64,000 bases of DNA from NCBI GenBank assembly GCA_005882315.1, contig VBAR01000003.1, forward strand, positions 62,001 to 126,000, given 5' to 3'. This document shows positions 16,274-25,913 of the stretch, in pieces (positions within the stretch are counted from its first letter, which is position 1; every line of letters starts with the position of its first letter). The translations under genes were made by a program, and so were the position numbers. This DNA is from Bacteroidota bacterium (GTDB lineage Bacteria; Bacteroidota; Bacteroidia; Chitinophagales; Chitinophagaceae). Below the pieces are notes generated by a model. The model was not told the DNA's origin and did not search any database. It worked only from the letters and a program-made list of their open reading frames with translations.

Positions 16274-17821
16274 TTAATAGTTGCTCAATTTTAGTTCTAC
16301 CCGGCGGTTCTGAGCTTTTGCTTCTTCAGATTTACCATTATTGATCGGTTGATCAGGACCAAATCCTTTGGCTGCCAGCCTTGAAGCATTAATACCTTTC
16401 GAAACGAAATAGGATCTTACCGTATTTGCCCTGTCATCAGATAGTTTCATATTTACAGCGAGGACTCCATCACTGCTTGTATGTCCCTCTATTGAAAGTT
16501 TTAACTCAGGGTTTTCTTTTAGAATTTTTATAACATTATCAAGTACTGTATAAGATGCAGGCAACAAATCTGCTTTTGCATAACTGAATTGTATTCGCTG
16601 TGCAGCATATTTAACTTTCTCAATGATCTCTTTTTTGATCTCGGGACATCCATTATTTTCTTTTATACCTGCTACGGTCGGGCATTTATCTTCATCATCG
16701 TTCACACCATCTTTATCAATGTCAGGAGTTGGGCAACCTTCATAACGGCCATAGCCAACTACATCGGGACATTTATCTTCTTCATCATTGATGCCGTCTT
16801 TATCTCTATCCGGAATAGGACAACCATTGTATTTTTTGCTACCTGCTATATCCGGACATTTATCATCTTTATCATTCACGCCGTCTTTATCTGTGTCAAC
16901 AGAAGTAACAACTACAACTGGGCAACCATTATTTGCAACAGTTCCGGCTATATCCGGGCATTTATCATTTTTATCAGCAATACCATCTGCGTCTTTATCC
17001 GGGCAACCATTTAACAAAGCTATACCTGCAAGATCCGGGCATTCATCTTTATCATCTGTAACTCCATCTTTATCCTTGTCTTTCTGTTCAAGCATTACAG
17101 GTTTACCCAGGTATACACCAATCGTTAATCCCATCACTTCATGTTTCAGATCTCCTGTGTAGTTCGCTGGCTGATAAAAATTCGTTAGACCACGGCTGTA
17201 ATTAGCTGTAAGGAAAACTCTACCGGATTCAAATCCTGCCAGGCCATTTACACCAAAATCCGATACTGCATATTTACCGGCACCCTCGCCAGTTTGAAGA
17301 TTTTTATTTTCATTTTGTGAAAAGCTATTGCTTACATCTACAATTCTTTTTTCAGTTTGTTCCATTCCGCTTAAAAACAATCCTAGATAGGGGCCGCCAC
17401 CAATTATGAATTTTGCTTTTTTGCCAAGGTTGAATTTTAAAACCAGGTTTAGTGGGGCTTCGATGTAATTGATGTATTGTTTTCCTTTTTCTATGTATTG
17501 TTTAGTCCCAAATGAATCAGGATTACTTCTTAGTTTAACAAGACTATCATAGGAACCAAGATAGCTTCTGCCTTTTGCAGTAAATAATACACCAGGCTGA
17601 AAGAAAAGTTTTGATGTTGAGCTTAAAGGTAGATCAGCAACAAATCCAAAATGACCTGTTGTTCTGCGTTCATAATTATTTTGTATTGAATCCCATCCTG
17701 GCAGATTATTAGTTTCAATAACACCAGACAAATGAGGGCCACCGGCAATTCCGATTCTCAACTGGGCATTTGAAAAAAATGAAGTGAAGACTAAAGCAGT
17801 TAAGAGAAAAAGTATTCTCAT
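16274..17821 (-). CDS. OmpA-family outer membrane protein with thrombospondin type 3 repeats
   Basis: The ATG at 17821 (MRILFLLTALVF) gives 515 residues with a signal peptide ending at SNAQ. Residues 20-250 form a predicted outer-membrane beta barrel (alternating strands, PORTAL-type GGPYLGLFLSG, ANYSRGL). Next come five Asp-rich thrombospondin type 3 repeats (DKDGVTDDKDECPD and similar), which bind calcium and act as a stiff linker. The C-terminal OmpA domain includes FSYAKADLLPAS, IEGHTSSDG, LSDDRANTVRSYF and AQNRRVEL, the parts that bind peptidoglycan. It should tie the outer membrane to the cell wall. It is a separate transcription unit with a terminator at 16224. Confidence 0.9.
   Translation of the reverse strand: MRILFLLTALVFTSFFSNAQLRIGIAGGPHLSGVIETNNLPGWDSIQNNYERRTTGHFGFVADLPLSSTSKLFFQPGVLFTAKGRSYLGSYDSLVKLRSNPDSFGTKQYIEKGKQYINYIEAPLNLVLKFNLGKKAKFIIGGGPYLGLFLSGMEQTEKRIVDVSNSFSQNENKNLQTGEGAGKYAVSDFGVNGLAGFESGRVFLTANYSRGLTNFYQPANYTGDLKHEVMGLTIGVYLGKPVMLEQKDKDKDGVTDDKDECPDLAGIALLNGCPDKDADGIADKNDKCPDIAGTVANNGCPVVVVTSVDTDKDGVNDKDDKCPDIAGSKKYNGCPIPDRDKDGINDEEDKCPDVVGYGRYEGCPTPDIDKDGVNDDEDKCPTVAGIKENNGCPEIKKEIIEKVKYAAQRIQFSYAKADLLPASYTVLDNVIKILKENPELKLSIEGHTSSDGVLAVNMKLSDDRANTVRSYFVSKGINASRLAAKGFGPDQPINNGKSEEAKAQNRRVELKLSNY
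16643..17080 (-). repeat. Coding repeats: five thrombospondin type 3 units
   Basis: Tandem units of roughly 75-100 bases inside the OmpA gene, each encoding D-x-D-x-DG-x-x-D-x-x-D-x-CP-x-x-x-G-x-x-x-x-x-GCP. The copies are diverged at DNA level, so this is a protein-level repeat rather than a simple tandem repeat. Confidence 0.8.
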
Positions 17822-17931
17822 GGGTTTGAATTGATTTTTCAGAATATTGATTACAGGATGCAAAAATTGCAATTATTTCCCGGATAAGCAAGCAAATATG
17901 CCCTGTCTCAGGTATTGCATACCTAATAACG

Positions 17932-19455
17932 CTAAACATCGAATTTTATTCCCTGTGCAAGGGGTAATTTGTCTGAATAATTGATGGTATTTGTTTGCCT
18001 CCGCATATAGTTTTTCCAGGCATCGCTGCCGCTTTCACGGCCGCCACCCGTTTCTTTTTCTCCGCCAAAAGCACCGCCAATTTCAGCACCACTGGTTCCA
18101 ATGTTTACATTGGCTATACCACAATCACTACCGGCAACTGATAAGAATTTTTCAGCCTCCCGCAAGTTTAGCGTCATAATGGAAGAGGATAAACCCTGCG
18201 GTACTCCGTTTTGAATGGTGATTGCTTCATCAATAGTTTTGAATTTGAGTAAATACAAAATAGGGGCGAAGGTTTCATGTTGCACAATTTTGAAACCAGG
18301 CTTTGCTTCAGCAATACAGGGTTTTACATAGCAACCACTTTCATAACCAACGCCTGAAAGAACTCCACCTTCAACAATAAATTTTCCACCTTCTGCTTTA
18401 CATTTTTCAATTGAGTCCGAATACATTTTTACTGCATCTGTATCAATCAAGGGGCCCACATGATTTTTTTCATCCAACGGATTGCCGATTGAAAGCTGTT
18501 TGTAAGCAGTAACGAGTTTTTCTTTAATTATATCATAGGTATCTTCATGAATGATCAGCCTTCTTGTACTTGTGCAACGCTGACCGGCAGTACCAACAGC
18601 CCCAAACAAAGCACCACGTATGGCCATATCAATATCTGCATCTTTGGAAATGATGATTGCATTGTTGCCACCTAATTCTAATAAGGCTCTTCCTAATCTT
18701 GCACCTACAGCAGCACCAACAGCTTTACCCATTCTTGTAGAACCAGTGGCTGAAACTAATGGAACTCTTGAGTCATTACTCATCCATTCACCCACTTCAC
18801 GACCGCCAATAATTAAACCACTCACACCTTCCGGTACATTATTTTTTGTAAATACATCAGCGATTATATTTTGACAGGCAACCCCACAGAGCGGTGCTTT
18901 TTCAGAAGGTTTCCAGATACACACATCGCCACATATCCATGCAAGCATACTGTTCCAACTCCATACTGCCACAGGAAAATTAAACGCAGAAATTATTCCA
19001 ACAATACCCAGCGGATGCCATTGTTCATACATACGATGACCAGGACGTTCACTGTGCATGGTCAATCCATGTAGTTGCCTCGAAAGACCAACGGCAAAAT
19101 CACAGATATCGATCATTTCCTGTACTTCACCATATCCTTCCTGTAAACTTTTTCCCATTTCATAGGAAACAAGTTTGCCTAATGATTCTTTATGTGTTCT
19201 TAATGCTTCACCAACCTGTCTTACTATTTCACCACGTTTAGGTGCAGGCCATTGTCTCCATTCTTTAAATGCTTCTTCGGCTTTTTTAATTACTGCTTCG
19301 TAGGCAGTTTTATCAGCAGCTGCAACTTTGCCAATCGTTTTTCCATCAACAGGTGAAGAGGAACTTATGATTTCTCCTTCTGATTTTAACCAAACAGTAC
19401 CTGTGCTGACGCCAGCATTCATTTCTTTTACACCGAGAGCTTTTAAAAATTCCAT
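17932..19455 (-). CDS. ALDH7-type aldehyde dehydrogenase (alpha-aminoadipic semialdehyde / L-piperidine-6-carboxylate dehydrogenase)
   Basis: A 507-residue NAD-dependent aldehyde dehydrogenase. Catalytic Glu260 is in LELGGNNA and nucleophile Cys294 in GQRCTSTRR. The SATGSTRMG cofactor stretch and FNFPVAVWSWN are in place. The C-terminal GTSGAEIGGAFGGEKETGGG and RESGSDAWKNYMRRQT motifs are the mark of the ALDH7/antiquitin group, which oxidises alpha-aminoadipic semialdehyde in lysine breakdown. Length and motifs are complete. No other lysine-degradation gene is nearby, so pathway assignment rests on family alone. A good promoter is seen at 19475-19504. Confidence 0.88.
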   Translation of the reverse strand: MEFLKALGVKEMNAGVSTGTVWLKSEGEIISSSSPVDGKTIGKVAAADKTAYEAVIKKAEEAFKEWRQWPAPKRGEIVRQVGEALRTHKESLGKLVSYEMGKSLQEGYGEVQEMIDICDFAVGLSRQLHGLTMHSERPGHRMYEQWHPLGIVGIISAFNFPVAVWSWNSMLAWICGDVCIWKPSEKAPLCGVACQNIIADVFTKNNVPEGVSGLIIGGREVGEWMSNDSRVPLVSATGSTRMGKAVGAAVGARLGRALLELGGNNAIIISKDADIDMAIRGALFGAVGTAGQRCTSTRRLIIHEDTYDIIKEKLVTAYKQLSIGNPLDEKNHVGPLIDTDAVKMYSDSIEKCKAEGGKFIVEGGVLSGVGYESGCYVKPCIAEAKPGFKIVQHETFAPILYLLKFKTIDEAITIQNGVPQGLSSSIMTLNLREAEKFLSVAGSDCGIANVNIGTSGAEIGGAFGGEKETGGGRESGSDAWKNYMRRQTNTINYSDKLPLAQGIKFDV

Positions 19456-19474
19456 TGAAATTTTTTTATGGATG

Positions 19475-19504
19475 CAAATTTACCTGAAATCATACAGATG
19501 GCAA
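19475..19504 (-). promoter_or_regulatory. Promoter of the ALDH7 gene (Bacteroidota type)
   Basis: On the minus strand: TTG at 19504-19502, a 19-base spacer, then TAAATTTG at 19482-19475, 19 bases ahead of the start codon. Both elements and the spacing match the Bacteroidota primary-sigma consensus. Confidence 0.6.
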
Positions 19505-19527
19505 TTTTACTGAGATGTTGTGAGGTA

Positions 19528-20343
19528 TCAATATTGTTCTAATTCGCTGGGAAAAGATTTTGATTTAACATCACTGATATATTTCTTTACTGCTTCGGAA
19601 GCTTGATCAGCAATATTTAAATATTGTCTTAAAAAACGTGGTTTAAATTCTGTGTTGATGCCAAGCATATCATGCATCACCAATACCTGTCCATCACAAT
19701 GCATTCCGGCGCCGATACCAATTGTAGGAATCGATAAACTTTCTGAAACTTCTTTTGCTAATTGCGCAGGAATTTTTTCCAATACAATTCCAAAGCAACC
19801 AGCTTCTTCTAAAATTTTTGCATCTCGTTTAAGTTTTTCGGCTTCATCTTCATCCTTTGCTCTTACAGCATAGGTGCCAAATTTATAAATTGACTGTGGC
19901 GTCAATCCCAAATGCCCCATTACCGGTATACCGGCAGCACCTACTCTTTTTATTGAATCAACTATTTCTTCTCCGCCTTCCATTTTAACCGAATGTCCAC
20001 CCGTCTCTTTCATAATGCGGATAGCAGATGCCAATGCGATATCGGGATTGGACTGATAAGAACCAAAGGGCATATCAACCACAACCAGGCAACGGTTTAT
20101 TCCGCGAATAACAGAAGAGGCGTGGTAGATCATATGTTCCAATGTTATTGGAAGCGTTGTTTCGTGGCCTGCCATAACGTTGGAGGCAGAATCGCCAACA
20201 AGAATAATGTCAATACCAGCAGCATCTATTATTTTGGCAAAAGAAAAATCATATGCCGTGAGCATCGAGATCTTTTCTCCGGCCGCTTTCATCTTTTGCA
20301 GCGTATTGGTAGTAACACGTTTTACTTCTTTGTTGACTGACAT
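19528..20343 (-). CDS. panB: 3-methyl-2-oxobutanoate hydroxymethyltransferase
   Basis: First enzyme of pantothenate synthesis. It transfers a hydroxymethyl group from 5,10-methylene-tetrahydrofolate to ketoisovalerate, giving ketopantoate, in the cytoplasm. The 271 residues are normal for PanB. Diagnostic motifs: [63 protein letters not shown] and [20 protein letters not shown], which include the metal and substrate ligands. It is not next to panC or panD, which lie at 24957 and 35127. It follows the ppx-ppk pair on the same strand with a 23-base gap, so read-through is possible. Confidence 0.95.
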   Translation of the reverse strand: MSVNKEVKRVTTNTLQKMKAAGEKISMLTAYDFSFAKIIDAAGIDIILVGDSASNVMAGHETTLPITLEHMIYHASSVIRGINRCLVVVDMPFGSYQSNPDIALASAIRIMKETGGHSVKMEGGEEIVDSIKRVGAAGIPVMGHLGLTPQSIYKFGTYAVRAKDEDEAEKLKRDAKILEEAGCFGIVLEKIPAQLAKEVSESLSIPTIGIGAGMHCDGQVLVMHDMLGINTEFKPRFLRQYLNIADQASEAVKKYISDVKSKSFPSELEQY

Positions 20344-20366
20344 AAAATCATTTTGAATTTCAATAC

Positions 20367-21263
20367 TTAAATCTCTATTTCCTTTAATCGTACCTCTTCA
20401 TACAAAGTGTGAACTAATCCATCGGCCAAACCAATTTTAGGAACAAAAATATCCTGCGCATCAGCCCAGCGCATTACATTGATATAAATCAGTAATGCAG
20501 GTACGATCACATCCGCACGGTCTTCACGCAATTTGTAAAGGCTGATACGTTGTGCAAGGCTCATATTGCTAAACTCTTTAAAATAATCTCTTAATAGATC
20601 CAATTGTAGTGGCTTGCCTTCTTTTCTTTTTGAAATAGAAAATATTTTATTAATATTTCCGCCGGAGCCAATAGCCGTTACATGATGATGACCTTTTATC
20701 TGGGATTTAATATACTCTTTCATTTCATCCCAATGCCCTTCAGTTACCTGGTTCTTCAACAAACGGATCGTACCGATATTAAATGATTTTTTAAATACCA
20801 GTTTACCATCACTGAAAAATGTAAGCTCAGTACTACCACCACCCACATCAGTATACAAATAGGATTCTTCACGGGTCATATTTTCTGCTACGTGATTTTC
20901 ATAGATCAACGAAGCTTCCATATCGCCGCTGATGATCTGTATCTCTATCCCGGTCTCTGCTTTTACTTTTTTAATGATGTCTTTTGAATTTATAGCATCA
21001 CGCATAGCTGAAGTAGCACATGCTTTCAGATGTTTTACTTCATAGACATCGAGTAATAATTTGTAAGCTTTAATTGTCTTGATGATTTTTTCAACTTTAC
21101 CGGGAGATATCTCAGCTTTATCAAAAACATCAAAACCCAAACGAAGGGGAACACGGATGAGTGCTACTTTAATAAAATCAGGAATATTTTGCGGGCCGGG
21201 TAGTACATCGGTTATTAAAAGCCTTGCTGCGTTACTTCCGATATCAATTGCTGCCAGTCTCAA
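20367..21263 (-). CDS. Ppx/GppA family exopolyphosphatase
   Basis: A 298-residue member of the ASKHA phosphatase fold. It begins [17 protein letters not shown] (phosphate-1 motif DIGSN) and has the second phosphate loop DVGGGSTEL and [10 protein letters not shown]. It is the short two-domain form without the C-terminal HD domain of E. coli Ppx. It removes terminal phosphates from polyphosphate or pppGpp. The only usable start is TTG at 21263, because an in-frame stop lies three codons upstream. The gene overlaps the end of ppk by 20 bases, which implies translational coupling. Whether it acts mainly on polyP or pppGpp cannot be read from the sequence. Confidence 0.85.
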   Translation of the reverse strand: MRLAAIDIGSNAARLLITDVLPGPQNIPDFIKVALIRVPLRLGFDVFDKAEISPGKVEKIIKTIKAYKLLLDVYEVKHLKACATSAMRDAINSKDIIKKVKAETGIEIQIISGDMEASLIYENHVAENMTREESYLYTDVGGGSTELTFFSDGKLVFKKSFNIGTIRLLKNQVTEGHWDEMKEYIKSQIKGHHHVTAIGSGGNINKIFSISKRKEGKPLQLDLLRDYFKEFSNMSLAQRISLYKLREDRADVIVPALLIYINVMRWADAQDIFVPKIGLADGLVHTLYEEVRLKEIEI

Positions 21264-23328
21264 TAGGTTTTAATTTTTGGTAAAGATATTGATAGGTTTC
21301 CACCTGCGAACGGATTTTCTTCTTACCGTTTTGCACATAGTCATTTGACAGATCATTGGTGAACCATCTCGCCTTTACATTATCGTGCAACTGGATATTG
21401 AGAATGTCAATCAATTCTTTTTTCAATTCTTCATGATAGATGGGGCATGTTACTTCCACCCGGTGATCAAGATTGCGGGTCATAAAATCAGCAGATGATA
21501 TAAATACTTTTGGATTATGCTTATTATTAAACACCCAAATTCTTGCATGTTCAAGATATTCATCAACGATACTTATAGCCGTTACCCTGTTCTCAAATTT
21601 TGCATTTTGCGTAAGCATAGAACAGACACCACGAATAATAAGTTTGATCTCTACACCCGCTTTAGCTGCTTCATACAATTTATTGATCAGTTCTTCATCG
21701 CTTAGTGAATTCATTTTTAAGATTATGCCGGCATGATTTTTTTTCTTATGGGCAAATTTGATTTCATTATCAATAAGACGAAGCAATTCTTTACGAACAT
21801 ACCATGGGCTTGGTATAATAGTGGTACAATCTTTTAACAATTGTGTATTTCGGGGGTCATCAATAAATCCAAACACACGATTTACATCTGCCATTATTTT
21901 TTGATTAGAGGTAAGCAAAAAATGATCAGCATATACTCTCGCTGTTTTTTCATTTAGGTTTCCTGTGCCTACAAAACCGTAAAGAATATTTTGTTCGGCT
22001 GTTCGTTTTCTTATCACACAGATCTTGCTATGCACTTTCATGTTCTGGATACCAATCAGCACTTTCACCCCCTCATCTTCCAGTCTTTCTTTCCATTCCA
22101 GGTTGGCTTCTTCATCAAATCGTGCAGTAAGCTCAAGCATTACCGTAACATTTTTACCATTTCTTACCGCATTTATCAATGCATTGATGATCTTTGATTG
22201 TGAGGCTAAACGATAACAGGTAATTTTTATTGAAGTCACATCGGGATCGATTGCTGCTTCACGCAGCAGATCAATGATCGGGTTAAAAGAATGATAGGGA
22301 ACATGGATAAGTATATCTTTTTCCATGATCACATCCGATACTCTTCTTTCTGTGAGCAGCGGATGATCAAATGCTTTACGTCTTCTGCTTTTATTTTTAA
22401 AAACGTCTTCGGGAAAATCCATGAAGTTTCTGAAGTTATGTATACGTCCGCCGGGTATCAGGTTATCTTTTTTAGAAAGGTTCAAACGGCGGATCAGGAA
22501 TTCAAGCAGGCCCGGGTCCATTTCACGGTCATAAACAAAACGAACTGTTTTTCCTTTTTTCCGGTTCTTTAATCCTTTTTCTATTTTCTGAATGATGCTC
22601 GTTGAGATATCATTATCGATATCGATCTCGGCGTCACGGGTTACTTTAAATATTGCGGCATTGTATTGATCGTAGCCGAAATATGAAAATATCTCAGGAA
22701 GATTAAACCGGATCGCATCTTCCAGCAACATAATATTATGCTCATCTGCTTTTGATGATGGCAGTTTAATAAAACGATCAATTACTCTCGGCACTTCAAT
22801 GATGGCATATTTCTTTTTTAGCGGTGATTCCCGTTTCCACATTACTACGCCCAGGTAAATTGAACGGTCATTCAGGTTGGGGAAATTAGGAATGCTTTCG
22901 ATCATTAAAGGAATAACATTCGGACTTATTTCTTCATCATAATAGTTTCTTACAAATTCTTTCTGTTCCTCATTCAATTCATTTTCTGTTGTAAGATGAA
23001 TTTTTTGTTTTTGGAGTTCTTCAGTTACGCCTGCCCAGATGCGATTAAATTCACTTTGCTGGTTTAATACAGTCAACTGGATCTGGTCGAGTATTCCATC
23101 AGCATCCGATTCAAGATGCATATTGGCTTTATTGCCAAGTTCAACCATTCTTTTTAATGTAGCGACACGTACACGGAAGAATTCATCCATGTTATTAGAG
23201 AAAATGCCTAGGAAACGAACCCTTTCTCTCAATGGTACAGTGTGATCAGCTGCTTCCTGCAATACTCTTTCATTAAATGAAAGCCAGCTTATATCTCTTG
23301 GGTTAAGTTTCTTTTTTTCAGGTTGCAT
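21244..23328 (-). CDS. ppk1: Polyphosphate kinase 1
   Basis: A 694-residue enzyme that makes inorganic polyphosphate from ATP, reversibly, at the inner face of the membrane. All four domains appear: N-terminal helical (RDISWLSFNERVLQEA), head (ELQKQKIHLTTENELNEEQ), and two phospholipase-D-like C-terminal domains. The His that is autophosphorylated lies in MKVHSKICVI, and the second catalytic stretch is ISSADFMTRNLDHRVEV. TSIKITCYRLA supplies ATP contacts. It overlaps the ppx-type gene by 20 bases, so synthesis and breakdown of polyphosphate are encoded together. It starts at an ATG with upstream AT-rich DNA but no clear promoter box. Confidence 0.95.
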   Translation of the reverse strand: MQPEKKKLNPRDISWLSFNERVLQEAADHTVPLRERVRFLGIFSNNMDEFFRVRVATLKRMVELGNKANMHLESDADGILDQIQLTVLNQQSEFNRIWAGVTEELQKQKIHLTTENELNEEQKEFVRNYYDEEISPNVIPLMIESIPNFPNLNDRSIYLGVVMWKRESPLKKKYAIIEVPRVIDRFIKLPSSKADEHNIMLLEDAIRFNLPEIFSYFGYDQYNAAIFKVTRDAEIDIDNDISTSIIQKIEKGLKNRKKGKTVRFVYDREMDPGLLEFLIRRLNLSKKDNLIPGGRIHNFRNFMDFPEDVFKNKSRRRKAFDHPLLTERRVSDVIMEKDILIHVPYHSFNPIIDLLREAAIDPDVTSIKITCYRLASQSKIINALINAVRNGKNVTVMLELTARFDEEANLEWKERLEDEGVKVLIGIQNMKVHSKICVIRKRTAEQNILYGFVGTGNLNEKTARVYADHFLLTSNQKIMADVNRVFGFIDDPRNTQLLKDCTTIIPSPWYVRKELLRLIDNEIKFAHKKKNHAGIILKMNSLSDEELINKLYEAAKAGVEIKLIIRGVCSMLTQNAKFENRVTAISIVDEYLEHARIWVFNNKHNPKVFISSADFMTRNLDHRVEVTCPIYHEELKKELIDILNIQLHDNVKARWFTNDLSNDYVQNGKKKIRSQVETYQYLYQKLKPIETGSN

Positions 23329-23395
23329 ATAACTTCAGGGTGGTTAATATATAAAGATAAAAAAGGGTAGGAAAGGAGAGTATTAATTTTTGAAA

Positions 23396-23887
23396 CTAAT
23401 CTTCTTTCATTTTATCAATGATGGAAGTAGTGGAAAAACCCTGGAGAATAGGATTAATAACAACTCTGCCGCCATTTTCAATCACTTCTTTGGCGCCGGC
23501 AATTTCATCTACTTTATAATCACCTCCTTTTACAAGTACATCGGGGAGGAGGGATTTGATCAAGTCAAGCGGTGTATCCTCTTTAAAAATAATAACTGCA
23601 TCAACCAGCATCAATGAAGCTAATAACCTGGAACGGCTATGTTCATTATTAATAGGTCTCGATTTGCCTTTCAATTTTTTTACAGAGGCATCTGCATTTA
23701 CACCTACAATTAAATAATCAGCTTCACTTGCTGCCTGGCTGAGGGAATAAATATGCCCTTCATGTAAAATGTCAAAGCAACCGTTGGTGAATGCAATTGT
23801 TTTTCCCAACTGCCTCCATTGGTTGATCCTGCTTAGTAGATCGGGCAGGGTGAAAATTTTAGTATCAATTTCCGGGAGGTTTTTCAA
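23396..23887 (-). CDS. rfaE2: D-glycero-beta-D-manno-heptose 1-phosphate adenylyltransferase
   Basis: A 163-residue nucleotidyltransferase with the HxGH motif in FTNGCFDILHEGHIYSL and the second ATP-binding stretch GFSTTSII near the end. KLKGKSRPINNEHSR and VKGGDYKVDEI are strongly conserved in the second half of HldE/RfaE. This stand-alone form activates heptose 1-phosphate to ADP-heptose for the lipopolysaccharide core. The start is a TTG at 23887, inside the last codons of the flippase-like gene (23-base overlap), so translation is probably coupled. No other heptose gene is in the window. Function is clear from motifs. Confidence 0.9.
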   Translation of the reverse strand: MKNLPEIDTKIFTLPDLLSRINQWRQLGKTIAFTNGCFDILHEGHIYSLSQAASEADYLIVGVNADASVKKLKGKSRPINNEHSRSRLLASLMLVDAVIIFKEDTPLDLIKSLLPDVLVKGGDYKVDEIAGAKEVIENGGRVVINPILQGFSTTSIIDKMKED

Positions 23888-24893
23888 TGTCTGTTCTTTT
23901 TTTATTGTAGCGTGAAATTAATGCAAAGCAAGCTACTCCTCCTACAAGTATGATGAATGTTTGCGCTGACCATAAAAGCCAGCCTGATGCTGTGCCGGTT
24001 GTTTTTTCATCAAGCCCATAGAGTACCATAAGTTTTGCAATCAAAAGCTGGTAGGCGCCAATACCTCCCGGGGTAATGATCATTCCTACACTACCTACCG
24101 CAAGCACCGTAACCGCCCCGGCCAATCCAAGATGTTGTGTTTCTTTTAATGCATATAATCCGGCATAGGTAGAAAGAAAATAAAAGCCCCACAAGAGAAT
24201 AGTATGTACAATAAAGAGTCCTTTGTGTTGCAGATATCGTATGCTTGACAATCCATGTATAATATTTTTGATCACTACTTTGATCTTTGCTACTATATCA
24301 ATATGGCCGAATCTTTTTAATATGAAATAAAAAACAAGCAACAGGAAAATAAAGACCGAACCTGCAATAATGAGCTTGGTGTAGGAAAGCTGTCCCGCTT
24401 TATTATGGAAAAATATTCTTAATCTTTCCATCATAAAGTCGCCGAAGATCTCACCTTGCAGAAGAATTGCTATTAGAAAAATTATCAATAAACAAATAAC
24501 ATCGACGGCTCTTTCAACGAGAATGGTGCCAATAAGCTTATCAACTTTGAATTTTTCATAGCGGGCCAGTAGTGTACACTTAAATACTTCTCCCAGGCGG
24601 GGCACACCACCATTAACAAGATAACCAATCATTACTCCGGCAAAAGCATTAAAAGTTGTTGGCTTATATCCGAGGGGCTCCATCAGTAGCTTCCATCGTA
24701 ATGCCCGGACATAATGCGCAAGGAACAGCATAATAATTACTGGTATGATCACCCATTTACGGCCATGGGTAACTGCCTGCTTTATTTTCTTCCAACTTTC
24801 CCCGTCAATATCTTTTACAGAAAGCCAGACAAAGAATATTCCCAGCCCAAAGAAGAAAAGGTATTTTGCTAATGATTTGAAATTAATTTTCAT
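23865..24893 (-). CDS. Lysylphosphatidylglycerol synthase-type integral membrane protein (UPF0104/AglD-like)
   Basis: A 342-residue protein with about eight membrane helices. The motif RALRWKLLMEPLG, the GYLVNGGVPRLGEVFKC loop and a late GSVGMIITPGGIGAYQLL segment are the family hallmark (the LPG synthase transmembrane region, PF03706). It lacks the soluble aminoacyl-transfer domain of MprF, so it is more likely a lipid or sugar-lipid flippase or permease than a lysyltransferase. It overlaps rfaE2, which suggests a role in envelope glycolipid handling, by context only. It starts 63 bases after the panC stop on the same strand. Confidence 0.8.
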   Translation of the reverse strand: MKINFKSLAKYLFFFGLGIFFVWLSVKDIDGESWKKIKQAVTHGRKWVIIPVIIMLFLAHYVRALRWKLLMEPLGYKPTTFNAFAGVMIGYLVNGGVPRLGEVFKCTLLARYEKFKVDKLIGTILVERAVDVICLLIIFLIAILLQGEIFGDFMMERLRIFFHNKAGQLSYTKLIIAGSVFIFLLLVFYFILKRFGHIDIVAKIKVVIKNIIHGLSSIRYLQHKGLFIVHTILLWGFYFLSTYAGLYALKETQHLGLAGAVTVLAVGSVGMIITPGGIGAYQLLIAKLMVLYGLDEKTTGTASGWLLWSAQTFIILVGGVACFALISRYNKKRTDIEKPPGN

Positions 24894-24956
24894 ATATGAA
24901 ATACAAGGTGCCAGCCTGAAAGAATTGCAATCTATTAAAGATTATCCAAATAAAAT

Positions 24957-25808
24957 TTAATTCAGTAACATGTTGTCTATAAGTCTTACTTCATTTAGGT
25001 AAGCAGCAACCAACGCTACAGCTTTTTCATTTCCGTCCCAATCACTGATTGGATTTAGATTTTCTGCGTGGGCAATCGCAACATAATCTATTTTGAATCC
25101 TTTTTCTTTTAGTAACGAAACAGCTTTGTTTTTTATTTGTTCGGTATTTCCCTGGTGAAAATTATTTTTAATAAATAAAAGGGAATTATAAATAGTGAGG
25201 GCTGTTTTTCTTTCCTCAGCATTCAATCGCATATTACGGCTGCTCATAGCGAGTCCATCGGCTTCCCGCATGGTCGGGCAAATATTTATATGAATCATTT
25301 TGTCAAGCCCGATCAACTCAACCAGTTTAGAGATTACCATACATTGCTGGAAATCTTTTTGCCCGAGATAAAGATTATGCGGTAATACGATCTTCAATAG
25401 TATTTCCATTACTGCACAAACACCCTGGTAATGCCCGGGCCGATACTCACCTTCGAGTATCGTTTCCAAAAAACCAAGTTCATAATGTTTATTTACTTTA
25501 AAACCCTTCGGATAAATTTCGTCTACGGATGGAATAAATAAAATATCGCATCCGGCTTCTTCCAGCATATCAATATCCTTTTCGATGGTGATGGGGTATT
25601 TTTCAAAATCTTTCGGATCGTTGAATTGTGCAGGGTTCACAAAAATGCTGGAGATGGTTGTGTCATTCTCTTTCTTTGAAGATTTGATCAATGATATATG
25701 CCCCGCATGCAGGGCTCCCATTGTAGGACAAAATCCTGTTTTAAATCCCTTTGATCTTTGGCCTTCAAGATATTGGGCTAATTGATTCGAATTCTTAAAT
25801 AAAATCAT
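24957..25808 (-). CDS. panC: Pantoate--beta-alanine ligase (pantothenate synthetase)
   Basis: A 283-residue ATP-dependent ligase that joins pantoate and beta-alanine to give pantothenate. Motifs: FCPTMGALHAGHISLI (HIGH-type ATP loop), SIFVNPAQFN, EGEYRPGHYQGVCAVM, LGQKDFQQCMVI, PTMREADGLAMSSRN with the KMSKS-like region. Length is normal. It is divergent from the starch-synthase-like gene at 25914 with a 105-base shared upstream region. Its beta-alanine would come from PanD (35127) and its pantoate from PanB's product. Confidence 0.95.
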   Translation of the reverse strand: MILFKNSNQLAQYLEGQRSKGFKTGFCPTMGALHAGHISLIKSSKKENDTTISSIFVNPAQFNDPKDFEKYPITIEKDIDMLEEAGCDILFIPSVDEIYPKGFKVNKHYELGFLETILEGEYRPGHYQGVCAVMEILLKIVLPHNLYLGQKDFQQCMVISKLVELIGLDKMIHINICPTMREADGLAMSSRNMRLNAEERKTALTIYNSLLFIKNNFHQGNTEQIKNKAVSLLKEKGFKIDYVAIAHAENLNPISDWDGNEKAVALVAAYLNEVRLIDNMLLN

Positions 25809-25867
25809 TTGATAAGGGATAATTTGAACAATTCTAATGAGTCAGAGGCTATTAAGTATAAAATGGC

Positions 25868-25875
25868 TACCTTTG
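25868..25875 (+). promoter_or_regulatory. Putative -7 box of the starch-synthase-domain gene
   Basis: TACCTTTG, 38 bases ahead of the ATG at 25914, in the divergent panC spacer. The -33 element is not evident at 19-21 bases. Confidence 0.4.
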
Positions 25876-25913
25876 CCACCTTTAAAAAACTGCCCTGATT
25901 AAACCAGTCTTAC

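Noticed and set aside
16643-17080. DNA tandem repeat or CRISPR-like array
   Set aside because: The periodicity comes from thrombospondin type 3 coding repeats in the OmpA gene; unit DNA is diverged and there are no spacers.
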